This document shows positions 1 to 9,521 of a DNA stretch of 64,000 nucleotides, one piece after another. The notes below the pieces were generated by a model that saw only the letters and a list, made by a program, of their open reading frames with translations, had not been told where the DNA came from and ran no database searches. The translations under genes and the position numbers were made by a program. The stretch is from Hordeum vulgare subsp. vulgare (taxonomy: Eukaryota; Streptophyta; Magnoliopsida; Poales; Poaceae): the NCBI RefSeq assembly GCF_904849725.1, contig NC_058523.1:339553948-339617947 (forward strand). Reading direction: 5' to 3'. Position 1 is the first letter of the stretch; each line of letters begins with the position of its first letter.

Positions 1-249
1 GAGAAAACTATTTTCTTGACACTTTAAGCATTTTAAATTAAAGCAAAAGCCACTGGTTTCAAACTTTAAATTTGAAATCAGAAACTATAAATTTTCAAAA
101 ATGTTGAAAACTTTGGAAATGGTTGAGAATATTATAACAAATATTCAGGTGTGTTTAAATTAGTTTTTACAACTTTTTTTGGAGCTGAAATAAATAGCAA
201 ATCAATGTCAGAAATTAACACAGAAATAAAACAGAAGGAAATGGAAAAG

Positions 250-1160
250 AGCTTACGTGTCGCCTAGCCTGGCCCAGCCCATCCCAGCTCCTATCGTCTC
301 CCTCGCGCCAGTAGGAGCAGGAGGTGGCCGCCGCCTCCTCCGGCGCGGCCACGCACCTGTGCGCCTGCCTGGCCGCCACCTCACGCTGGCAAGGCCGGGG
401 ATAAGCTCCCCGAGGCCTCACCTATCCATCCCGAGCGTCGGCTCTCTCCCTCCTCCCGGATCTCTTCCTCCTTCCTGCTGCCGCCATTGGAGCCGAGCAA
501 AGCTCGAACTGCCCGTGCCCCTAGCCTTAGCCTCTTCTTGCTGAGTACGCCGTTAGCTCCGCCTCGTCGCGCCGGTCCTCTCTGCAGAAGCCGAAGCTTC
601 CCCGAGCTCTGCATCGCCCGCGGCGCCATCGTCTTCCACCTCCGGCCGCCGGACCTCTCCCGTCGATTCGCTCCCTCCGGTGCACCCCCGAGCCCCTCAA
701 CAACACCATCGGAACCGCCGTGAGCTCGTCGTCGTTTCCCCTCTCGCCCCACGCTCTTACGTGCATCGTAGCCCCATTCCCCACCAAGGCCGAGAGCTCC
801 TCGCCGCCGGTCATGTCGTCGCCGTCGCTGTGGTGTCTGATCCACGCGCTCGAGCTAGGGTTCGAGCTCCTGGAGCCTCCAGGAATGCGATGAGCCCTCC
901 AGCTGCCCTCCCCGTGCCCTAGAGCCGTCTCTCATAGAAGGCCGAGCTTCGGCCGCCGCTTCGGCTCGTCGCCGGCGCCCCTCCCGGCGACCCTAGCTTC
1001 CCCTGATGCCCCGCTAGATGCGGCATTGCACCAGCTACCCGTAGCTGCTTTCTGCGCCCAAAACCGACGGCCGATGCGCAGTCTAGCTTCCTCCGGCGAG
1101 CCCTCCGCCGCGCCCGTGGTCGCCGCCGGCCATGCTCCGGTGGGGGTCGACGTGGCAAAG
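250..1160 (+). other. GC-rich island inside the long LTR
   Basis: About 0.9 kb of GC-rich, pyrimidine-biased sequence sits in an otherwise AT-rich LTR. The same island is found in the other copies (about 9990-10900 in the diverged solo LTR; about 24400-25310 and 33780-34510 in the complete element). It opens several overlapping frames on both strands, so no single ORF can be trusted. A donor-like GTGAGCTC follows the island's first part at 719 here and at 10435 in the diverged copy, which suggests a leader exon followed by an intron. No start codon can be assigned. Confidence 0.5.
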
Positions 1161-3073
1161 CTAACCCAGTAGATTAGGAGCTTAATCTCTCGCTGACAGT
1201 GGGCCCAAGGCCAAGTCAACTCGGTTTAGGGACTGGTCAGCGCGGGATTAGTCCCAGAGAGGCTGACCAGTGGGGCCCCCCTGTCAGGTTTGACCTGAAC
1301 AGGTCGGCTGACCTGCTGACGTCAGTCTGATGCAATAAAGAGAATTTCCAGTATAGAAATAATTCCAGGAAATTGCTAAAACTTGTAAAAATCATAGAAA
1401 TTAATCTGTAACTCCAATGAAAATAATTTATATATGAAAAAGTATCAGAAAAATTCAAGGATTCTGATTATGCTATTTTCAACCATGTTTGAAAAAGTTA
1501 CAGAACCCTAACATGTATAATAAGGAATAATTCAATTCTTATAATTACTTTATAAATGGAATTTGGAAAATATTCAAATTTCATTATGAATGCCATGATC
1601 ACACACTGTCCTAATTACAAATCAGTACCATAACATGACATTTCATGCATGCTAACATCAAGTTGATCTGAGCATCAGGTCGAATCAATTAAAACGGTAT
1701 CCGAGAATACCCCGTTTGAATTGATATTCGAATGTGATTCAAATCAACTCTAAACCTAATACATGTTGATTGTAATAACCTATCACCTTGCATTCTCATG
1801 CCATGCTCATGCATCATTTTGATTGCATATGATTGTTATTGAATGTTGCCATTCATTTCGGTAGGCTCCGCACCCCCGGATCCCACCGAATATCCGTCTG
1901 ACGGATATCGTTCCTCCTCTGAGCAACAAGGCAAGCAACCCTTTTGATCATCCCGATAATTCCCATGTTCTTGCTCCTGCACTTATTTATTGCATTAGGA
2001 TCAAATGCTTCAACTGCTTTTGCCACGTTAGTTGAACCCACTTTGCATGACCTAACCTTGTCACAGTAAATAGCCGAACCTTGCAACCTAGCATACCTGG
2101 TAGTTGCTTGAGCTATGATGTTCCTTATCCTGCTATGCATGCTATGCTTAGAGTTTTGTATGGTCTGTCATCTGGGAGATGAACAGAATTGTGAGAATGT
2201 GTTCGGTGAGCAAAGGTTGTGTGTTGAACTTGATTTGGTAAAGGTACCGGTGAAAGGCTATGTAGGAGTACATGGCGGGTTGTTTCATTGGAACCGTCCA
2301 TAGGAACTGAGTTCCGTGTATGTAATCCAAGACTAGATACTACCACATGCTGGGCCCTGAAATATGACCCCGCTCGGCCTATTAATCGCTTAGTACTCGG
2401 TCTAGGAGTTGCAAGTAGTTTCTGGTGTTTATAGTAATGCTGGAGGCCGTGCATGGTGCTGACCTGAGAGGTGGACCGTGATGCGGTAGGCAGTGGCACG
2501 GTGTACCAAGTGGCACCCGGATGGTGGGCTTGGGAACCCTGCGCACATCGTTGGAGGCCGTGGCGGAAACCCCGGCCGGACTTCCTTACGGGTTACTCTC
2601 AGATAGGCGATAAACCTGGACTAGGTACTAGTGTGGTTAACGGTCGTGACCGACTCCCTCGCTGGGCTTCCGCTTGAAGGTTGCCGAGGTGCATGACGTG
2701 CACATGGCGATAAGTGGCGAGAGCGTGTGTGACGAAGTACACCCCTGCAGGGTTATGATCTATTCGAATAGCCGCGTCCTCGGATATGGACTGCTTGGAG
2801 ACATATGTTGTTCATAGATAACTTCAATGGCTACTCATAAAATTGCCAAGATAAGCGTGAGTGTCGTGGACGGCATTTCCGTACGGAGACGGAATGATTC
2901 CACGATAGTGTATTGCTGTGGTGTTAGTGGACTCGTGTGCGAGAAATCAAGTTGTCAAAATTATTTTAAAATGCAAGTTGTCTAGGCACGAGTCAAATGC
3001 TAGCTTTCCCGCATGAAACCCCACAATACCTTTTGATACCTTGCATGAGTAGTTAGTTATCCTAAAGTCTTGC

Positions 3074-3091
3074 TGAGTACCTCCGTACTCA
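3074..3091 (+). other. Conserved stem-loop TGAGTAC-N4-GTACTCA in LTR
   Basis: A 7-bp perfect inverted repeat with a 4-base loop. It recurs at 12667-12684 (loop TTTT instead of CTCC), 22484-22501 and 32645-32662. A longer-loop version lies at about 42312-42331 in an unrelated LTR. The stem is unchanged while the loop and flanks vary. It lies about 20 bases upstream of the TTGCAG acceptor-like site. Confidence 0.6.
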
Positions 3092-3114
3092 TGTTTGCTT
3101 AATAAATGTTGCAG

Positions 3115-3170
3115 AGGTTGCTAATGACCCTAATGGAGGGTTCTTCGTAGACATCGACGACGACGAGTAG
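3115..3170 (+). other. Candidate terminal coding exon inside the LTR
   Basis: After TTGCAG at 3109-3114 comes a 56-base block ending in TAG. Read to that stop it encodes a tail ending GGFFVDIDDDE. The diverged LTR copy has an equal-length block at 12708-12763 ending SGFYLDLDDDE. The differences over the last eleven codons are two synonymous changes and conservative replacements (F/Y, V/L, I/L), with no indel. A polyadenylation signal follows about 190 bases later in both copies (3361; about 12967). This pattern fits a spliced coding exon, but no upstream exons or transcripts have been demonstrated. The complete element's LTRs carry the same block on the minus strand. Confidence 0.4.
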
Positions 3171-3360
3171 CTGGTGTCCCAGCTACGATCTGGCCCAATG
3201 TTGGATCTGTAGTATAGTCAGGCCATGTGCCTTCTAGTTGCCCTGTCTGTACTCAGACAGTTTATAACTCTTCCGCTGGCTTGTAACTGAATGACTGCTA
3301 TTATGGGTCGTGAGACCCTTGATGTGTAATATTATGTGTGTGGCTCTTCCGAGCCTCTTA

Positions 3361-3366
3361 AATAAA
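3361..3366 (+). terminator. AATAAA polyadenylation signal in LTR
   Basis: AATAAA follows CTTCCGAGCCTCTTA and is conserved in the diverged copy near 12967. It probably serves element transcripts and any shorter LTR-internal transcript. Confidence 0.45.
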
Positions 3367-3926
3367 GGTTGTATGTTTATGGATATGTTGTGATGCCATC
3401 GATGTATCTATACATATCGGTATGCCATGCGTACGTGTGTCGTACTTGATATGTATGGGGTTCGATTACCTAGTCGTGAACTTCAGTAGCACTCCTTACA
3501 AGGAAATGCCCCTTTGTGATCCAACGAGCCTTGGTAGTTCGCTACTGCTCCGGACACATTGGTTGACCGGCATGTGTCCTTCTTCGCTGCTGTGTCTGTC
3601 CCCTTTGGGGAAATGTCACGCGATGTAATGGAGTCCTTGTAGCTTGCTACGACTCGTCTACATTCGCTGATGACCGACACCTGCTCTGTTGGGTCATGTA
3701 TGCCTGTCCTTGTGCGGTACTGCCACTTTGGTTTATGACTAGACATGTCAATCCGGGTTCTTTGACATTGGATTGCTAGCGACACTATCGCATACGTGAG
3801 TCAAAAGACGCAAACGGTCCCGGCTAAGGTAAGGCTGCAGCCGTGGAGTTAACCGTGCGTGAGACCACAAAGGGATGCGATGTGTTACAGGCTGGATTCC
3901 TATGGCTTAGGATCGGGGTCCCGACA

Positions 3927-4418
3927 TTGATAACAACTAGAAATGGGTCAAACGACAGGTTGATGAAATTTTGAAAGACCTCAACGCAATCAGGAATGTA
4001 GTGAAGAAAAATCACTATTGTCTTCATGAGATCTTTGATCGCACATGGGCTATTCTGTCTCACCTCAAGACCTCCGAGGAACTCACTGAAATGGAGTTCC
4101 AGCAAGACTTTGACTGGTCCTGGCCTCCAAAGAATAAGTTGAAGAAGATCCTTGGACCACCTCTATCGAATCTGATTCAATTAAAGTGGGAGAGACAAAC
4201 ACCCGTGAGCCATCTTTATGCAACAAGTTGTATGTCAGTCGATGGAACTGGTTTCGTATACGTGGATGAGTAAGGTTGGTCTGGGCCGCTTCATCCCACA
4301 ATACCGCCGAATCAAGATAAGACTAAGGAAGTAAGCAATCTATACATCAACGCACACAAACTCCTTTGTGTTCTACTAGTGCATGTTATATATGCATAGA
4401 CCTAGCTCATGATGCCAC
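3927..4418 (+). mobile_element. Internal fragment of a gypsy-type retroelement
   Basis: This non-LTR sequence lies between the Tekay-like LTR and the Angela-like LTR. It holds a short reading frame (3971-4273, described separately) and no other coding signal. It is probably internal sequence of the host retroelement A whose 3' LTR starts at 21139, but continuity with 6163 onward cannot be proven here. Confidence 0.45.
3971..4273 (+). pseudogene. Short retroelement-type ORF remnant
   Basis: The frame encodes about 100 residues beginning MKDLNAIRNVVKKNHYCLHE, with a stretch DFDWSWPPKNKLKKILG in the middle. It resembles a conserved segment often found downstream of or beside pol in Triticeae gypsy elements, by memory only. 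No zinc knuckle, protease or transcriptase motif is present. It ends at a TAA just after a tract encoding FVYVDE, while sequence similar to such elements would normally run on, so it is likely a remnant. Function unknown. Confidence 0.4.
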
Positions 4419-6162
4419 TGTTGGGGAACGTCGCATAGGAAACAAAAAAGTTTCCTATGCTCACAAAGATCAATCTATGGAGATTAACATCTATGCGAGG
4501 GGGAGTGTATCTACATACCCTTGTAGATCACTAAGCGGAAGCGTATATAATGCGGTTGATGTAGTTGTACGTCTTCACGATCCAATCGCGATCCGTCCCG
4601 ATCTAGCGCCGAACGGACGACACCTCCGTGTTCAACACATGTGTGAGTCCATGACATCTCCACCTCCTTGATCCCACAAGTGTTGGCGGAGAAGTAGATG
4701 GGATCTCGACCAATACTACAACATGGTGGAGATGGTGGTGGAGCAATCCCAGCCGGGCTTCGCCAAGCGCCTCTGGAACTACAAACAAGGAAGAACAGGA
4801 GAAACATGAGGGGGAGGGTTGCCTCAAGGGAGAGGGCTTGTTGTGTTAAGCCCTACCCTCCCCTCCACTATTTATAGGAGGCAAGGGGAAGGAGGGGGCG
4901 CAGTCCTAGCCCCTCCACCAAGGGAGGGGGCGGTGGCCAAGAGGGAGGAGTCCTCCCTCCCCAAGGCACCTTCTAGGTGCCTTGCCTCTCAAGTTTTCCA
5001 CCCCCTAGCCGCATGGGCCCTTGGGTGCTGGCCCAACAAGGCTTAGACGCCCACTTACAGCCCATGCATGTCCTAGGGGGTGGAGGGACCCTTCCAGACT
5101 CCTCTGGAACCCTTTGGAACCTTCCAGAACCTTCACGGTACAATACTGATAAAACCCGAATATTTTCCGAGAGCCAAAATATGACTTCACATATATAAAT
5201 CTTTACATCCGTACCATTTCGGAGCTCCTCGTGACATCAGGGATCACATCCGGGACTCCGAACAACATTTGCTCACCAACGTACATATCCCAATACTACT
5301 CTAGCATCATCGAATGTTAAGCATGCGGACCCTACGGGTTTGAGAATCATGTAGACATAACCGAGGCACCTCTCCGATCAATAACCAATAGCAGGACCTA
5401 GATGCACATATTGGTTCCTACATATTATATGAAGATCTTTATTGGTCGAACCACGATGCAAAGGATTCAATCATTCCCGTATGCACTTCTCTTTGTCCAG
5501 TAGTATGTTACTTGCCCGAGATTCAATCGTTGGTATCTGCATACCTAGTTCAATCTTGTTACTCGTTTTGTAACACAAGATCCCGTGACTAACTCCTTAG
5601 TCACATTGCTTGAAAGCTTCTTGTGATGCTGTATTACCGAGTGGGCCTAGAGATACCTCTCCCTCATATAGAGTGACAAATCCCAGTCTCGATCCATGCC
5701 AACCCAACAGCCACCCTTGGAGAACATGTAGAGCATCTTTATGATCATCCAGTTACGTTTTGACGTTTCATAAACACAAGGCATTCCTCCGGTGTTAGGG
5801 AGTTGCATGATCTGATGGTCTTAGGAACAAATACTTGACATGTAGAAAGCAATATCAATAAATTTAATGATACGATCAAATGTTATGCTTGCGGTTGAGT
5901 TCTGTCCATGACATCATTCTCCTAATGATGTGACCCCATTATCAAATGACAACTCATGTATATGGTTAGGAAATCGTAACCATCTTTGATCAACGAGCTA
6001 TTCTCGGAGTGGCTCACTAGGGACACGTTGTTGTCTATGCGTCCATAGATGTATCTGAGTTTCCGATCAATACAATTATAACATGGATGATAGATGATTA
6101 TCATGAACAAGGAAATATGATAATAACCAATTTATTATTGCCTCTAGGGCATATTTCTAGCA
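4419..6162 (-). mobile_element. Angela/WIS/BARE-like copia solo LTR
   Basis: The plus strand begins TGTTGGGGAACGTCGCATAG and ends TTGCCTCTAGGGCATATTTC followed by TAGCA. Read on the minus strand, this is the start and end of the well-known Angela/WIS/BARE LTR. Length is about 1.74 kb, normal for this group. A minus-strand TATAAATAG lies at about 4868-4877, the expected LTR promoter position. No internal domain or second LTR is attached. The flanking 5-mers (GCCAC at 4414-4418, CTTAC at 6163-6167) do not match, which points to inter-element recombination or later deletion rather than simple solo-LTR formation. Confidence 0.88.
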
Positions 6163-6440
6163 CTTACATTAAGCATGAAATTGTTGCTATTGCACCCATA
6201 CACGATAGCCCTATTATCTTTTTGAATTCTCCCAACTACACCATATCAGAGAAGTTTGCCCTTATTAAGGATTATATTGATGGGTTGCGCTTTACCACTA
6301 CACATGATGATTTTGATGGATATAATATGCATGTGCTTGCTGCTCCTACTTGCAATTATCATGAGAGAGGAAAAAAATCTTCACCTCTCTATGTTTCCAA
6401 TACGATTAAATTGCAAGAAACTACTTATACTATGTATTAG
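6163..6440 (+). pseudogene. Remnant of retroelement A 3' reading frame
   Basis: An open frame, cut at its 5' side by the Angela-like LTR, encodes IAPIHDSPIIFLNSPNYTIS and continues to a TAG at 6438-6440. Similar text is common in Triticeae retroelements ahead of the long 3' untranslated region. No catalytic motif is visible and the start is lost to the LTR insertion. Function unknown. Confidence 0.4.
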
Positions 6441-7200
6441 CCTTTACTTTGTGTGAATGAATTGTTCTTTTATGCCATGCCAATGCATAGGAAGAGAGTT
6501 AGACTTTGTTTTCACATGATATATATCACTTCATGCTCACTACTTAATTACAAACCATTGTTAATTAAATTGGCTTTGATATACCTTGGGATCCGGGTGG
6601 ATCAATTACTTGAGCACTATATGCCTAGCTTAATGGATTTAAAGAAAGTGCTGCCAGGGAGACAACCCAGCAGTTTTAGAGAGTCATTTATTTATGTTGT
6701 GTGATTTTTAAATAATAAAAAAAAGTTGGGTAACCTAAAACTTATTCAAAAACAAAAGTGGAAGTGAGAAGGATGAGCACCGTTGAAGTGGGGGCTAGCC
6801 TTGAACTTTCTTCATGTTCTCGAAAACTTTGTAAATCTTGATTACAATTTTTTTTCAGAATAATAATTATCCCCTTGAATAAATCCATTGTATTATAAAA
6901 ATAACATGCCAAGTAAAGCCTTTGGGATGATTTCTATGATGAGTAGAATTGATACGGTGCAAAAACAGAAACTTTAACGTCTAGTGCAGAATTTATCTGA
7001 TTTTACTGGAATGTATTTTTAAGCTGAAGTTTTTACATAGTACTCATATACAAATTATTCAGGTCATCCTAATTTGTTGGAATTGTTTGATTTATAGAAG
7101 TTTGAAAATTAAATGTATCTTCACAGACTCTTCTGTTTTAGACAGATTCTGTCTTTTGCTTGCATAGTTTGCTTGTTTTGATTATGCTATGGATTGTATT

Positions 7201-7212
7201 GGGGGGGGGGGG
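7201..7212 (+). repeat. Homopolymer G run
   Basis: Twelve consecutive G bases within AT-rich sequence. A similar run occurs at about 44811. Length may be unreliable in assembly. Confidence 0.8.
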
Positions 7213-8116
7213 TTTAATCCATGGAGAAGTTAGAGTATATTACCTTATGCTAAAATAAAATAATAGTCAACTTATAATAGTACCTAAAGTATTTGATATG
7301 TTGCTTATACGAACGGATCTCACGAAGTTTTGTTGAGTTGTATGTGATTGAAGTTTTCAAGTTTTGGGTTTTATCCCGATGGAGCAGAAAAATCCTAATA
7401 TCAGGGATGCCCGAGGCAGCTCAAAAGTAATACCCAAGGAAGACTCAAGCGTATAAGCTTGGGTATGCCCCGGATGGTATCTCCTCATTCGTGTTCAACA
7501 CTATCGATATATCTAACCTGGAGCTATATTTTTATTCATCACATAGTATGTGTTTTGATTGGAGCATCATTTCATTTAGTTAGTATTTGCTTGATGTTAT
7601 TTAGAATCTTATTTTTCAATAAAATGTTCAAAGAATTGCCTTTAAAATGCTTGAATTGCATGTGTGAGGAGTGTTGTGTAAAAATAGAAACTTTTGCTGT
7701 AGTGTTTGAATTATCATATTTTACTGAACATGGTAAGTTGTTGAAATATTTACACAGCTCTGTCATACAAATTACTTAGCTTGTCCTAAATGTTCAGGAT
7801 TTTTGGAGATACAAAGTTACACTGTTTAAATGAATTGCTACATATTGTTCTGTTTAGACAAGTTGTTGTCATAGTTTTGTTATCTACTTATCCTATAGTT
7901 TTCATGGCTTATATCGGTATATATAAATTGTGTAAATGATAGTATACAATACCTGTTTGAAAATTATTATGCAACTTGTCTTTGTAGTACATGAAGTGTA
8001 TATTTATTCTTATTTGTGCCAACCTATCTCACAAGTTCTTTTCACGTTTGGTGTGGATGAAGCTTTTGAGACAGGTGAAATCGGGATATGAGAGGACTGA
8101 ACGGGATACAAAATCT

Positions 8117-8186
8117 CAAGCTCGGGGATGCCCAAAGCACCCCAAGTAAATATTAAAAGAAGTTTCAAGCACCTAAGCTTGGGGAT
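8117..8186 (+). repeat. Polypurine-tract-like motifs of retroelement A
   Basis: CAAGCTCGGGGATGCCC at 8117 and TAAGCTTGGGGATAC at about 8174 repeat the motif that stands immediately before the 3' LTR (TTAAGCTTGGCGATGC, 21123-21138). Another copy is at 7455. They look like duplicated or decoy plus-strand primer sites. Confidence 0.45.
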
Positions 8187-8467
8187 ACTACGCATCCCAC
8201 CTCTCTTCGTCAATTATCGGTTAGCCAACGTTGATCCTAAATTTTCATTCGTTCACATGTGTAATTCTTGGAGCATACTTTGTGTTTACTACTCCCTCTT
8301 ATTTTATGCACCATACTGGTATGAGATGATCCTTGGTTGATTTATATAGTTCTTAATATTCTTCACTTATATCTTTTGAGTATGGCTTTATAGAATGCTT
8401 CGTGTGCTTCACTTATATATTGTGAGCTTGGATACTGGTATCTCTATATTCATTGAAGAATGCTCTA

Positions 8468-8480
8468 CACGTATATCTTG
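8468..8480. repeat. LINE target-site duplication, left copy
   Basis: CACGTATATCTTG is repeated exactly at 19556-19568. The left copy is followed by a T run (poly-A tail of a minus-strand LINE), which fixes the insertion boundaries. Confidence 0.9.
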
Positions 8481-8613
8481 TTTTTTTGACCAACTACTGT
8501 AGGGAATCACCCCACGGCCTTTTCCTTTATTTCTACGTAAAGAGAGTTTATGTACATGGAAGGATTAGAATATACAACAGGGGTGGTGGGGGGGGAGTGC
8601 AGATATACAAACC
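8481..8613 (-). other. LINE 3' UTR and poly-A tail
   Basis: About 130 bp between the ORF2 stop and the target-site duplication. It ends, in element orientation, in a short A run. A run of ten Gs lies at about 8588. Confidence 0.6.
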
Positions 8614-9516
8614 TCAAGGAGGTAGGAAGGAGATCCACTTAAGGAGATCTTCCTTAAATCTAGCCTTAATCCTATAAGCTAAGAGAGAGATATCATGAGT
8701 GAATCTAGAATTCCATCTATTGAATTTGGGACGCTCATCGTTGAAAATCCTTGCATTTCTGACGGTCCAAATATTCCAGCAGGCAATAAACACCACTTCA
8801 GAGAGGAAAGGATGCTGAAAATATTTCCAGTCTACCAACGAAATGCCCCACATGGAGGTACCTTGCCAAGTAATCTGAAGATAGTTCCAAACCCTAGTGC
8901 TGAACAGGCAGTTGAATAAGAGATGATCCCTATCCTCTTTAACCCTTGCATGCCATAGAACACATAGGTTTGAATCAGAAACTTTCCTGTGGCGTCTCTC
9001 AAACATATCCTGGGTGTTCAGCCTGTCCATAATGAGCATCCAGGCAAACATTTTGATCTTCATGGTGCATCAACGCTTCCAAATCCAACTTAGGAGAGGG
9101 TTGGGTATAATGGGCTGATGGACATCAAGGTAGTATTTCTGAGTAGAGTAAACCTTAGTGTCACTACTCCAAAGCCAGACATCTTTGCTTAACTATTCTC
9201 TATTAAGGTTTTGGAGCAAGCAAGTAACCGTTTCCAACTCCTGGAAGGCCCTATCAGAAAGTGGCAAGTGAAACATGCTGGTCAAGCTGTTTGTCTCAAA
9301 AGCTTGGAAAACCTCCTCAGCAGTGCAGAACGTATCAATAGAAAAATAGAATAGACGTTGGAACCGATGAGCTAGGGGCAAGGTTGAGTCACCTAGTGCC
9401 CAGGAATCAGACCAAAAGACAAAAGTATCTCCTCTGTTTGGTTGTACATAGGTGACAGCTCTAAAATTATCCATTTTCTTGCAGATATCCTTCCACCAAA
9501 ATGATCCACAGAGAGA
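8614..9516 (-). pseudogene. LINE ORF2, C-terminal part with zf-RVT domain
   Basis: Two minus-strand frames (9193-9474, 8614-9063) cover the end of ORF2. The first shows GDTFVFWSDSWALGDSTLP, the usual connection segment. The second shows the reverse-transcriptase zinc-binding region with MFAWMLIMDRLNTQDMF and C-x(2)-W-H style residues (LCVLWHARVKEDRDHLLFNC). Stops separate them (one after QNLNRE near 9193, one before MKIKMF near 9064). It continues upstream on the other side of the solo LTR at 13542. The zf-RVT region follows the transcriptase in many plant LINEs and its exact role is unclear. Confidence 0.85.
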
Positions 9517-9521
9517 GGTGC
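9517..9521. repeat. Target-site duplication of the nested solo LTR
   Basis: GGTGC here and AGTGC at 13537-13541 flank the LTR. Four of five bases match, and the LINE reading frame joins across the site, so this is the original target duplication with one mutation. Confidence 0.75.

Larger units (their letters stand above)
1..3926 (+). mobile_element. Long LTR of Tekay-like gypsy family (5' end outside window)
   Basis: This stretch is nearly identical to the reverse complement of 21649-25794, the 3' LTR of the Tekay-like element further along. It is therefore one LTR in plus orientation, missing roughly 230 bp of its start. It ends in ...GTCCCGACA at 3926. The sequence that follows lacks the tRNA-Met primer binding site seen next to the complete element's 5' LTR, so this is a solo LTR or a truncated copy. 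The target-site duplication cannot be checked because the left end is off the window. Inside are an AT-rich beginning, a GC-rich island (about 250-1160), a palindrome at 1890-1908, a stem-loop at 3074-3091, an exon-like block at 3115-3170 and AATAAA at 3361. Confidence 0.9.
6163..8467 (+). mobile_element. Non-coding 3' internal region of retroelement A
   Basis: AT-rich sequence typical of the long untranslated part between pol and the 3' LTR in Triticeae gypsy elements. It contains a decayed reading frame at its start, a 12-base G run (7201-7212) and three copies of a polypurine-like motif around AAGCTTGGGGATGCCC (7455, 8117, 8175). The region resumes at 19569 on the far side of the LINE. Confidence 0.6.

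Noticed and set aside
257..922. Several overlapping open frames at the left edge
   Set aside because: Same GC-rich island as above; no frame is preserved in the diverged copy at 9990-10900.
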